A DNA stretch of 22,526 nt from Streptococcus sp. A12 (GTDB lineage: Bacteria; Bacillota; Bacilli; Lactobacillales; Streptococcaceae), in NCBI RefSeq assembly GCF_905372335.1, contig NZ_CAJPOU010000027.1, positions 1 through 22,526 on the forward strand, written 5' to 3'. The notes beneath the pieces are model-generated. The model did no database searches and was not told where the DNA came from. It saw only the letters and a list, made by a program, of their open reading frames with translations. The position numbers and the translations under genes are program-made. Numbering within the stretch: the stretch's first letter is position 1; each line of letters begins with the position of its first letter. Shown here one piece after another: positions 16,037 to 22,191 of this stretch.

Positions 16037-16507
16037 ATGAACTACATTATTACTTTTTTAATCTCCATGATTCCTCTGGTAGAACTTCGTGGAGCCGTTC
16101 CCTATGCCATATCTAGTGGAATTCCTCTTTGGCAAGCTCTCCTGATTGGGGTCATTGGCAACATGCTTCCTGTCCCTATTATCTTCTTTTTCGCTCGCCA
16201 TATCCTGGAATGGGGGAAAGATAAGCCTGTTATCGGGAACTTTTTCACTTGGTGTCTCAACAAAGGCCATCGTGGAGGACAAAAATTAGAAGAAGCTGCA
16301 GGGGATAAGGGAATCTTTTGGGCCCTACTCTTGTTCGTCGGCATTCCCTTGCCAGGAACTGGAGCTTGGACTGGAACCCTCGCCGCCTCTATTCTAGATT
16401 GGGACTTCAAACGAAGTGTCCTTGCTGTTATGCTGGGAGTTGTCCTAGCAGGTCTCATCATGGGCTCTCTCTCGCTCCTCTTTGGACTAGATACCTTTGC
16501 GCATTAA
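16037..16507 (+). CDS. Small membrane protein, COG2426 / small multidrug export family
   Basis: This 156-aa integral membrane protein belongs by overall pattern to the COG2426 (PF06695) family. Motif VELRGAVPYAI near the N-terminus and PLPGTGAWTGTLAAS near residue 105 are family hallmarks, with hydrophobic segments around 1-20, 30-55, 95-120 and 125-150. The family is named as putative small multidrug export proteins, but transport by a streptococcal member is not established to my knowledge. AAAGGA lies 8 nt before the ATG. It is monocistronic, with its own promoter and two hairpins behind it, and convergent to tsf. Confidence 0.85.
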   Translation: MNYIITFLISMIPLVELRGAVPYAISSGIPLWQALLIGVIGNMLPVPIIFFFARHILEWGKDKPVIGNFFTWCLNKGHRGGQKLEEAAGDKGIFWALLLFVGIPLPGTGAWTGTLAASILDWDFKRSVLAVMLGVVLAGLIMGSLSLLFGLDTFAH

Positions 16508-16512
16508 TCACA

Positions 16513-16545
16513 AAAAGGACTGAAACATCTGTCTCAGTCCTTTTC
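16513..16545. terminator. Bidirectional terminator, COG2426 gene / tsf
   Basis: An 11-bp stem pairs 16513-16523 with 16534-16544. The plus-strand stem ends in TTTT and the minus-strand copy in TTTTT. It lies between the convergent genes ending at 16507 and 16592, so it can serve both. Confidence 0.75.
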
Positions 16546-16553
16546 ATCTTGCA

Positions 16554-16587
16554 AATAAGAGGTTTCTATGGAAACCTCTTATTTTTT
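16554..16587. terminator. Second terminator between the convergent genes
   Basis: A perfect 13-bp stem pairs 16554-16566 with 16571-16583 around TATG. A run of T (16582-16587) follows on the plus strand and a short TTT on the minus strand. It lies 4 nt beyond the tsf stop codon. Confidence 0.75.
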
Positions 16588-16591
16588 ATTC

Positions 16592-17632
16592 TTAGTTGTT
16601 AAGAGCTGCTGCCATTGTAGCTGCAACTTCTGCTTCAAAGTCATTTGAAGCTTTTTCAATACCTTCACCAACTTCAAAGCGAACGAACTCAACTACTGAA
16701 GCGTTAACTGATTCAAGGTAAGCTTCAACTGTCTTGCTGTCGTCCATGATGTAGACTTGTGCAAGAAGTGTGTATGCTTGGTCAACTTTAGTGTTGTCAA
16801 GCATGAAGCGGTCCATTTTACCTGGGATGATTTTGTCCCAGATTTTTTCTGGTTTGCCTTCTGCAGCCAACTCAGCTTTGATATCAGCTTCAGCTTGAGC
16901 AATCACTTCATCAGTCAATTGTGCTTTTGATCCATACTTCAAGTGTGGAAGAGCTGGTTTACCAACCATTGCACGGCTTTCGTTATCTTGGTCGATTACG
17001 TGGTTCAATTGTGCCAACTCATCTTTAACGAATTGCTCATCCAATTCTTTGTAAGAAAGAACTGTTGGTTTCATCGCAGCAATGTGCATTGAGATTTGTT
17101 TAGCAAGCGCTTCGTCTCCACCTTCAATAACAGAAATAACACCGATACGGCCACCATTGTGTTGGTATGCTCCGAAGTGTTGTGCATCTGTTTTTTCAAG
17201 CAAAGCAAAACGACGGAATGAGATTTTTTCACCGATTGTAGCTGTTGCAGATACATAGGCTGCTTCAAGAGTTTCACCTGAAGGCATTGTCAAAGCAAGA
17301 GCTTCTTCGTTGTTAGCTGGTTTTCCTTCAGCAATTACTTTAGCTGTAGCATTTACCAAGTCAACGAATTGAGCATTTTTCGCAACGAAGTCAGTTTCAG
17401 CATTTACTTCAACTACTGCTGCAACGTTACCGTTAACATAAACACCAGTCAAACCTTCTGCAGCAACACGGTCAGCTTTCTTAGCTGCCTTAGCCATACC
17501 TTTTTCGCGAAGCAATTCGATTGCTTTTTCGATGTCACCTTCAACCTCAACCAAGGCTTTCTTAGCGTCCATGACACCAGCACCAGATTTTTCACGCAAC
17601 TCTTTAACAAGTTTAGCTGTAATTTCTGCCAT
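16592..17632 (-). CDS. tsf: Translation elongation factor Ts
   Basis: This 346-aa EF-Ts is the guanine nucleotide exchange factor that recharges EF-Tu with GTP during translation. The N-terminal UBA-like domain (about 1-54, with the SGAGVMDAKKAL signature) is followed by the conserved TDFVAKN contact motif (80-86) and the dimerisation/core domain. The length equals the usual streptococcal protein. AGGAG lies 8 nt before the ATG. The gene follows rpsB after 76 nt, a conserved pair in bacteria; the gap holds a terminator-like hairpin that could set the rpsB:tsf ratio. Confidence 0.98.
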   Translation of the reverse strand: MAEITAKLVKELREKSGAGVMDAKKALVEVEGDIEKAIELLREKGMAKAAKKADRVAAEGLTGVYVNGNVAAVVEVNAETDFVAKNAQFVDLVNATAKVIAEGKPANNEEALALTMPSGETLEAAYVSATATIGEKISFRRFALLEKTDAQHFGAYQHNGGRIGVISVIEGGDEALAKQISMHIAAMKPTVLSYKELDEQFVKDELAQLNHVIDQDNESRAMVGKPALPHLKYGSKAQLTDEVIAQAEADIKAELAAEGKPEKIWDKIIPGKMDRFMLDNTKVDQAYTLLAQVYIMDDSKTVEAYLESVNASVVEFVRFEVGEGIEKASNDFEAEVAATMAAALNN

Positions 17633-17645
17633 TTTGATTCTCCTA

Positions 17646-17690
17646 TATTTTTTTAAAAATAGGAGAGCCGGGCTAAGCCCCGCCCTCCTA
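17646..17690 (-). terminator. Terminator-like hairpin between rpsB and tsf
   Basis: A GC-rich stem pairs 17660-17673 with 17677-17690, with two mismatches and a TAA loop. On the minus strand it is followed by TATTTTT. It sits in the 76-nt gap of an operon whose second gene must still be expressed, and no promoter is visible in the gap, so partial termination is the likely role. Confidence 0.65.
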
Positions 17691-17708
17691 GGTAATTACG
17701 ATTATGAA

Positions 17709-18491
17709 TTAAGCGTTGTCGCCTTCTACAACTTCAACGATTTCTTCGATTGAATCTGCTTGAGTTTCAGTTGCTGCCAATTCAGCTTCAACTGATGCAA
17801 CTGCATCTTCACCTTGACGTCCTTCGATAACAGCGTCAGCCATTTTCGCAGTGATCAATTTAACAGCGCGGATAGCATCATCGTTAGCTGGAATGATTAC
17901 ATCGATATCGTCTGGGTCAGTGTTTGTGTCGACCATCGCTACAACTGGGATACCCAATTTCTTAGCTTCTTTAACAGCGATTTGCTCTTTGTGTGGATCC
18001 ACAACATACATTACGTCTGGGATACGAGGCATATCTTCGATACCACCCAAGAATTTTTCAAGACGAGCGCGTTGTTTGTTAAGAAGTGCAACTTCTTTCT
18101 TAGGAAGAACGTCGAAGATTCCTTCTTCTTCCATGCGTTTGATTTCTTTCAAACGAGCGATACGTTTTTGGATTGTTCCCCAGTTAGTAAGGGTACCACC
18201 CAACCAACGGTGGTTGATGTAGTATTGACCTGAACGTTCTGCTTCTTCTTCAACAGCTTCAGCAGCTTGTTTTTTAGTACCAACAAACAATACAACTGCA
18301 TCGTTAGCTGCAGCATCACGCATAAAGTCGTATGCTTGGTCAGCGTATTTTACAGTTTGTTGCAAGTCGATAACGTGGATTCCGTTACGCTCAGTGAAGA
18401 TGTACTTAGCCATCTTAGGGTTCCAGCGACGAGTTTGGTGACCGAAGTGTACACCAGCCTCAAGAAGTTGTTTCATTGAAATTACTGCCAT
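17709..18491 (-). CDS. rpsB: 30S ribosomal protein S2
   Basis: This 260-aa uS2 protein of the small ribosomal subunit starts with MAVISMKQLLEAGVHFGHQ, the universal N-terminus. The reading frame stays open for 50 codons upstream, but those codons overlap the leader and promoter and do not resemble S2. The true ATG is at 18491, with AAGGAG about 10 nt upstream. S2 motifs RRWNPKM, the THR/W region GGTLTNW and the VVDP..E patch are intact. The last 30 residues form an acidic tail. It is first in the rpsB-tsf operon, preceded by a strong promoter and a structured leader. Confidence 0.98.
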   Translation of the reverse strand: MAVISMKQLLEAGVHFGHQTRRWNPKMAKYIFTERNGIHVIDLQQTVKYADQAYDFMRDAAANDAVVLFVGTKKQAAEAVEEEAERSGQYYINHRWLGGTLTNWGTIQKRIARLKEIKRMEEEGIFDVLPKKEVALLNKQRARLEKFLGGIEDMPRIPDVMYVVDPHKEQIAVKEAKKLGIPVVAMVDTNTDPDDIDVIIPANDDAIRAVKLITAKMADAVIEGRQGEDAVASVEAELAATETQADSIEEIVEVVEGDNA

Positions 18492-18605
18492 GAGTAAATT
18501 CTCCTTTTTGTTTTTTTCTCCTCTCCCAGACGTCAGCTTGCAACACGACCACAAGGGCAACGGTGCCACAATGGTTCCGGGATGAGTATTTATTGCTTTA
18601 CGCAA
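18492..18605 (-). promoter_or_regulatory. Structured rpsB 5' leader
   Basis: The leader is about 114 nt from the predicted start point to the ATG. A closing helix pairs CTC-A-TCCC (minus strand, 18586-18579) with GGGA-GAG (18527-18521) around a GC-rich interior that has small stems such as GGCA/TGCC. A short UUGC/GCAA hairpin lies at the 5' end. Many r-protein leaders bind their own protein, so S2 autoregulation is an inference. Confidence 0.5.
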
Positions 18606-18612
18606 CTTTATT

Positions 18613-18641
18613 AGTATAGCAGATTTAGAAGCTTTTTGCAA
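18613..18641 (-). promoter_or_regulatory. rpsB-tsf promoter
   Basis: On the minus strand -35 TTGCAA (18641-18636), 17-nt spacer, -10 TATACT (18618-18613). Between this promoter and the tRNA-Cys promoter (18642-18763) I see no gene or clear signal. Confidence 0.8.
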
Positions 18642-18763
18642 GTCATTTGAGAGAAATTCCTAGACTTTCCTGCTTTTCTTCAGGGCTCTCCCTCCTTCCT
18701 TTATGTTTTTCTGCACGATTCTCATTCTTTCCCTTTCATAAGCCTTTTGTCCGAAATTTTTTC

Positions 18764-18792
18764 TTGACCTTATCTGATTTTTAAGATAAAAT
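18764..18792 (+). promoter_or_regulatory. tRNA-Cys promoter
   Basis: -35 TTGACC (18764-18769), 17-nt spacer, -10 TAAAAT (18787-18792), 12 nt before the mature tRNA 5' end. Confidence 0.8.
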
Positions 18793-18804
18793 AGAATATG
18801 TTGT

Positions 18805-18875
18805 GGCGGTATAGCCAAGTGGTAAGGCACGGCTCTGCAAAAGCTTGATCGTCGGTTCAAATCCGTCTACCGCCT
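18805..18875 (+). tRNA. tRNA-Cys (anticodon GCA)
   Basis: A 71-nt cloverleaf. The acceptor stem GGCGGTA (18805-18811) pairs with TACCGCC (18868-18874), with discriminator T as expected for Cys. The anticodon GCA is at 18837-18839 in loop CTGCAAA, and the T-arm has the usual GGTTCAAATCC. The 3' CCA is not encoded (TCACA follows), so it must be added. It has its own promoter and terminator. Confidence 0.96.
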
Positions 18876-18894
18876 TCACAAACAAATATCAATG

Positions 18895-18916
18895 AGCCCA
18901 GCAATGGGCTTTTTTT
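18895..18916 (+). terminator. tRNA-Cys terminator
   Basis: Stem AGCCCA (18895-18900), loop GCAA, TGGGCT (18905-18910), then a T-run to 18916. Confidence 0.85.
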
Positions 18917-18996
18917 AATACCATCACTTGATTGGACTGCACCATCGCTCCTTTGCGAGTGATTCTGTTCTCCACTCATGAAAGGAAAAGATGATT

Positions 18997-19716
18997 ATGA
19001 AAAAAGTTACCCTATATGCTCTCAGCATCCTCTCTTTGGCCATGCTGGCTGCTTGCCAACCTGCTGCTCCAGAGACTGACCAAAGAAAACCGCTTGTGAG
19101 CAGTTCTAAAAAAACCTCTAAAAGCTCTAAGAGCTCTAGAAGTTCATATTCTAAAAAGTCAACCAGCAAAAAGGATTTTTCATCAGGCTTCAATAAGGAT
19201 GATTCTTATAGCTCTTCAGACTCTAACACGCGCGAGGATCCTAACTATACAATGAGCTTGATGGACCAAGGAGAGTCACTGGAAGCTATCGGGGATATCC
19301 CTGAAATGCCAAAATGGGCCGCCTTCAAAGAGATTAAAGTGGAAATCCTTGTCGGGAATGAAGCCCTTGCCCCTACTACAAAAGATGAAGCGATCAGCAA
19401 GTTAGGTCCTACTGATTCCTCTTCTGGTAATGATGGTTACTGGCATGGAGATGGCTCTGCTATCTTGATTGATTTTAATGAAAAAGGTCAAGCCACTAAC
19501 AAAATTGCCACCTTGCCTAACTCTAAAAAGGTTACGAATCTCAAGGATATTCAACCTGGAATGACGGCTAAAGAAGTCATTGAAAAACACGGCCGTCCAG
19601 AAACTGTTTTCGTCTTTGGCTACGCGACTATCTTTACTTGGAAAGGTGAAGACGGGAAAGATTACTCTGTCGGTTTTGACAAAGAAACAGTCTTCCAAGT
19701 CTCTGAACCTGCATAA
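18997..19716 (+). CDS. Lipoprotein with duplicated SmpA/BLIP-like domain
   Basis: This is a 239-aa lipoprotein. The signal peptide ends in lipobox L-A-A-C (Cys20), followed by a Ser/Lys-rich linker (about 35-80). The C-terminal half holds two similar units, about 127-173 (TTKDEAISKLG...) and 188-236 (MTAKEVIEKHGRPE...). Each has a TxKExIxKxG helix followed by a W.G.DG strand pair, the pattern of SmpA/OmlA-like and BLIP-like folds; this is an inference from the pattern. ATG 18997 is preferred to the in-frame ATG at 18991 because AAAGGA is then 10 nt away instead of 4, though either is possible. I see no convincing promoter between the tRNA terminator and the gene. The function is unknown. Confidence 0.8.
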   Translation: MKKVTLYALSILSLAMLAACQPAAPETDQRKPLVSSSKKTSKSSKSSRSSYSKKSTSKKDFSSGFNKDDSYSSSDSNTREDPNYTMSLMDQGESLEAIGDIPEMPKWAAFKEIKVEILVGNEALAPTTKDEAISKLGPTDSSSGNDGYWHGDGSAILIDFNEKGQATNKIATLPNSKKVTNLKDIQPGMTAKEVIEKHGRPETVFVFGYATIFTWKGEDGKDYSVGFDKETVFQVSEPA

Positions 19717-19737
19717 GAATCTCTTCTCAACAAACAC

Positions 19738-19769
19738 AAATCCTCCAAGACCAGCGTCTTGGAGGATTT
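19738..19769. terminator. Bidirectional terminator, lipoprotein / nusG
   Basis: A perfect 14-bp stem pairs 19738-19751 with 19756-19769 around the CAGC loop, between the convergent genes ending at 19716 and 19804. Short T-rich tails follow on both strands. Confidence 0.8.
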
Positions 19770-19803
19770 CTTTGAATCAAGAGGAAGGCCCCTTTTTCAT
19801 TCC

Positions 19804-20340
19804 TTACAATTCTGCAATTTGATTGAGGTTGACTTCTGCTACAGTGTCATTTCCAAACATGGTGATAATCATTTTCACCTTGTTGTTATCGATTTCTGTG
19901 ATCTTACCAGTGTAGTCTGCAAAAGCCCCATCGATAATGCGTACAGTATCTCCCACCTTCACATCAATATTGAAATCTTGAACTGTTTGTCCCATCGAAA
20001 TCAAGATGTTACGGATTTCGTCTTCCAAAAGTGGAGTTGGTTTTGAACGGTTCCCGTGCGATCCAACAAATCCAGTTACGTTTGGTGTGTTCCGAACGAC
20101 AAACCAAGCTTCATCGGTCATGACCATTTCTACCAAGACATAACCTGGGAAGCGATTTTCTTCGATTTCTTTTGTCTTCCCGTTCTTCTCGATTTGCACA
20201 GTTTGTGTAGGGATTTCCACACGCAAGATGTTTTCCAACATGTTATATGTTTGTGCGCGTTGAAGAAGGTTTTCCTTCACTTTGTTTTCATATCCTGAGT
20301 AGGTCTGTAGGACAAACCAGCCTTTGTCAAAACTATCCAT
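19804..20340 (-). CDS. nusG: Transcription termination/antitermination factor NusG
   Basis: This 178-aa NusG binds RNA polymerase and modulates pausing, elongation and termination. The NGN domain spans about 1-110, with the typical start KGWFVLQTYSGYENKVKENL, FPGYVLVEM (64-72) and NVTGFVGSHG (87-96). The C-terminal KOW domain (about 126-178) has the DGAFADYTGKI motif. AAAGGA lies 8 nt before the ATG. It follows secE in the conserved rpmG-secE-nusG order, but 184 nt separate the two, with a terminator, a promoter and a further terminator-like hairpin, so nusG is probably transcribed on its own. Confidence 0.98.
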   Translation of the reverse strand: MDSFDKGWFVLQTYSGYENKVKENLLQRAQTYNMLENILRVEIPTQTVQIEKNGKTKEIEENRFPGYVLVEMVMTDEAWFVVRNTPNVTGFVGSHGNRSKPTPLLEDEIRNILISMGQTVQDFNIDVKVGDTVRIIDGAFADYTGKITEIDNNKVKMIITMFGNDTVAEVNLNQIAEL

Positions 20341-20390
20341 TTTTATTTCCTTTCTTATATACCAAAAGGTGATCGTTTCATCACGATACT

Positions 20391-20411
20391 AAAAAAAGCC
20401 TTCTGGCTCTT
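20391..20411 (-). terminator. Promoter-proximal terminator-like hairpin in the nusG leader
   Basis: On the minus strand AAGAGCC (20411-20405), loop AGAA, GGCTTTT (20400-20394) and a run of seven T (20397-20391). It begins about 8 nt after the predicted nusG start point (20419). The 7-bp stem includes one G-T pair. Confidence 0.6.
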
Positions 20412-20425
20412 GTTTTCCTAGCTCC

Positions 20426-20452
20426 ATTATAACATAAAACCAGAGAAAGCAA
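20426..20452 (-). promoter_or_regulatory. nusG promoter (extended -10)
   Basis: On the minus strand TGT-TATAAT (hexamer 20431-20426) is a full extended -10. The best -35 is TTGCTT (20452-20447) at a short 15-nt spacing, which an extended -10 can tolerate. Confidence 0.7.
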
Positions 20453-20486
20453 AGAAGTTTCTCTTGTTTTTCTTCACCAAAGCAAG

Positions 20487-20509
20487 AAAAAAGCATCCAC
20501 ATGGGACGC
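20487..20509 (-). terminator. rpmG-secE terminator
   Basis: On the minus strand GCGTCC (20509-20504), a 5-nt loop, GGATGC (20498-20493) with one G-T pair, then six T (20492-20487). It lies 15 nt past the secE stop codon. Confidence 0.75.
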
Positions 20510-20524
20510 AGATTTGTTTCTTTT

Positions 20525-20701
20525 TTAGAACATATCGATTAGCTTTAAAATACCTTTAGCCACTACTTGGTCAAACAAATAAATCAAAGCTACAAAAAAA
20601 GCGGTGTACTCTATCACTGAGATAAAATTTTTCCATCTTTCCTTGCGATTTGGCCAAGTCGTGTTTTTAAGCAAGACAAAAATATCTTTAAAAAATTTCA
20701 C
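20525..20701 (-). CDS. secE: Preprotein translocase subunit SecE
   Basis: This 58-aa single-span subunit of the SecYEG translocon has the conserved cytoplasmic TTWPNRKE segment (14-21) and one membrane helix (about 28-48). The start is GTG at 20701: AGGAG lies 6 nt upstream (20712-20708), and the ATG just before it runs into a stop after two codons. The Shine-Dalgarno overlaps the rpmG stop codon, so the two genes are co-transcribed and probably coupled. Length and position before nusG are as usual in streptococci. Confidence 0.95.
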   Translation of the reverse strand: MKFFKDIFVLLKNTTWPNRKERWKNFISVIEYTAFFVALIYLFDQVVAKGILKLIDMF

Positions 20702-20710
20702 AACATTCTC

Positions 20711-20863
20711 CTATCTGGTTTCTTTATGAATTGTATATTTACTACAATGTTTACAAAACTTATTAACTTCTAGACGTTTTGGTTTTGGCGTCGCACTCAA
20801 CTTGATTGAGTAGTTGCGTGACCCACAAACCGTACACGCTAGACTTGCTTTTTTTAATGCCAT
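20711..20863 (-). CDS. rpmG: 50S ribosomal protein L33
   Basis: This is a 50-aa bL33 of the zinc-binding (four-cysteine) type: CTVC at 10-13 and CKHC at 37-40 form the ribbon. Family sequence SRNYSIKLSATPKPKRLEVNKFC is intact (quoted in part: RLEVNKFC, 30-37). GGAGG lies 4 nt before the ATG, very close to the predicted 5' end of the mRNA. It is first in the rpmG-secE transcript; streptococci usually carry more than one rpmG copy. Confidence 0.95.
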   Translation of the reverse strand: MALKKASLACTVCGSRNYSIKLSATPKPKRLEVNKFCKHCSKYTIHKETR

Positions 20864-20881
20864 AACGCCTCCATTCACACT

Positions 20882-20910
20882 ATTATAGCAAGTTTTCCAC
20901 TATTTGACAA
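20882..20910 (-). promoter_or_regulatory. rpmG-secE promoter
   Basis: On the minus strand -35 TTGTCA (20910-20905), 17-nt spacer, extended -10 TGC-TATAAT (hexamer 20887-20882). The start point would be near 20875, leaving a leader of only about 12 nt that is mostly the Shine-Dalgarno. Confidence 0.85.
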
Positions 20911-20939
20911 GCTCTTCTACCCTAAGGAAGCGCATTTAT

Positions 20940-20967
20940 TTGGCTTTTCTCTATGATTTGATACAAT
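20940..20967 (+). promoter_or_regulatory. Metallopeptidase promoter
   Basis: -35 TTGGCT (20940-20945), 16-nt spacer, extended -10 TGA-TACAAT (hexamer 20962-20967). It is divergent from the rpmG promoter, with the two -35 boxes 29 nt apart. Confidence 0.75.
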
Positions 20968-20988
20968 ATAGAGGATAAAGGAGAAATT

Positions 20989-21909
20989 ATGAAAAGCGAT
21001 CATCTGAAAGAAAGTAAAAACATTGAAGACCGTCGCGGGCAAAGTGGCGGGGGCTACTCATCTGGCCGGTCTGGTGGGAACTTAGGGGGTGGTATTTTAC
21101 AGATCCTCCTCTCGCCTGGAAGCTTTAAGAGCAAATTGATCTTAATCCTCGTTCTCATCTTTTTGAGCGGGGGAGCTGGATTGAGCGGGCTCTTTGACCA
21201 GGGTCAGACCACACAGAACTACAACTCAGGACAAGTCACGCGCCAAAGTAATACCCAGGTGAGTGACGGAGATAGCAAATTCGTCAGTCAAGTCCTTGGA
21301 ACCACTGAGGATTTCTGGGGGCAAACCTTCCAAAAAGACGGGCGGACCTATCACAAGCCTACCCTGGTTTTTTATACCGGCCAAACTCGTACTGGCTGTG
21401 GTGTAGGTCAAGCATCTGCAGGTCCCTTCTATTGTCCGACAGACCAAAAGATCTATTTAGACATCAGTTTCTACAAAGAGTTGACCACCAAATATAAGGC
21501 TAGCGGAGATTTTGCCATGGCTTATGTCATCGCTCACGAAGTCGGCCACCATATCCAAAACGAATTGGGGACTCTTCAGAGTTACCAGCAAGCCATCCGA
21601 GGGAAAAGCGAGACAGAAAAAAATGCCCTCAATGTCCGTTTGGAACTTCAAGCTGACTACTATGCGGGTATGTGGGCTCGCTACATTGAAGAGCAAGGAC
21701 TCATGGATACAGGCGATATTGAAGAAGCGCTCAACGCTGCACACGCTGTGGGAGACGATACTCTTCAAGAACAAGCCTATGGTTATTCCGTCCCTGATAG
21801 CTTCACCCACGGGACGTCTGAACAACGCATGCGCTGGTTCAAACGAGGCTACCAATACGGCGACTTTGAACACGGAGATACCTTCAGCGTCTCCGACGAA
21901 GACTTGTAA
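20989..21909 (+). CDS. Membrane-anchored neutral zinc metallopeptidase (YpfJ/PF04228 family)
   Basis: This 306-aa protein has a Gly/Ser-rich cytoplasmic N-terminus (1-45), one membrane helix (about 49-67) and an extracellular peptidase domain. The zinc motif HEVGH is at 183-187, with ELQAD (219-223) 36 residues later as a likely third-ligand region. CGVGQASAGPFYCP (137-150) holds two cysteines that could form a disulphide, and FTHGTSEQR near 272 is also typical. These features fit the putative neutral zinc metallopeptidase family (PF04228, E. coli YpfJ), whose substrates are not known to me. AAGGAG lies 7 nt before the ATG. It has its own promoter and terminator and sits on the opposite strand between pbp2A and rpmG. 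Confidence 0.9.
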   Translation: MKSDHLKESKNIEDRRGQSGGGYSSGRSGGNLGGGILQILLSPGSFKSKLILILVLIFLSGGAGLSGLFDQGQTTQNYNSGQVTRQSNTQVSDGDSKFVSQVLGTTEDFWGQTFQKDGRTYHKPTLVFYTGQTRTGCGVGQASAGPFYCPTDQKIYLDISFYKELTTKYKASGDFAMAYVIAHEVGHHIQNELGTLQSYQQAIRGKSETEKNALNVRLELQADYYAGMWARYIEEQGLMDTGDIEEALNAAHAVGDDTLQEQAYGYSVPDSFTHGTSEQRMRWFKRGYQYGDFEHGDTFSVSDEDL

Positions 21910-21922
21910 TGAAACTAAAAGC

Positions 21923-21957
21923 AAAAGCCTTTCAGATCATCATCTGAAGGCTTTTTT
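21923..21957 (+). terminator. Metallopeptidase terminator
   Basis: A stem pairs 21923-21931 with 21947-21955 and 21933-21937 with 21942-21946, with one bulged T and loop CATC, ending in a T-run to 21957. Confidence 0.85.
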
Positions 21958-22011
21958 GTTACCCTATCGACAGCTGTCTGAGCATCGAAAAGTATTTAAA
22001 AAATCCTTTCC

Positions 22012-22090
22012 ATTCAACATCTTCTCAGAAACTTTCCGCCGTGAGAAAAGTTTCGAGATAAAGTTGAATAATTTCATAAAATAGAAATTA
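22012..22090. repeat. Nested imperfect inverted repeats, gene-free
   Basis: ATTCAAC (22012-22018) pairs with GTTGAAT (22063-22069), TCTC (22023-22026) with GAGA (22055-22058), and GAAACTTTC (22028-22036) with GAAAAGTTTC (22045-22054, one extra A). A second repeat, TAATTTC (22069-22075) with GAAATTA (22084-22090), adjoins it. The surrounding region 21958-22147 has no gene that I can support. Confidence 0.5.
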
Positions 22091-22147
22091 ACTTTTTTAT
22101 TAAAGGATATCCCAGTTGTTTTATGTAACTATAGTTTCTCTACAACC

Positions 22148-22179
22148 TAAAAGATGGCAAGAAATCTTACCATCTTTTA
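22148..22179 (-). terminator. Probable pbp2A terminator
   Basis: A 9-bp stem pairs 22149-22157 with 22170-22178, with inner pairs beyond one mismatch, 13 nt past the pbp2A stop codon. On the minus strand the T-run is largely within the stem, so the terminator is of moderate quality. Confidence 0.6.
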
Positions 22180-22191
22180 AAGGTCTATTTT

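Noticed and set aside
18492..18641. N-terminal extension of rpsB by 50 codons
   Set aside because: The extra codons lie over the promoter and structured leader, and S2 proteins begin with the MAVISMKQ-type sequence encoded from 18491.
18660..18860. 66-codon minus-strand frame across the tRNA-Cys promoter and tRNA
   Set aside because: It runs antisense through a clear tRNA gene and its promoter, and has no ribosome-binding site.
21457..22084. Frames overlapping the end of the metallopeptidase gene (minus 21457-21924, plus 21512-22084)
   Set aside because: Both overlap the peptidase domain, including its zinc motif region or terminator, and encode composition typical of off-frame translation.
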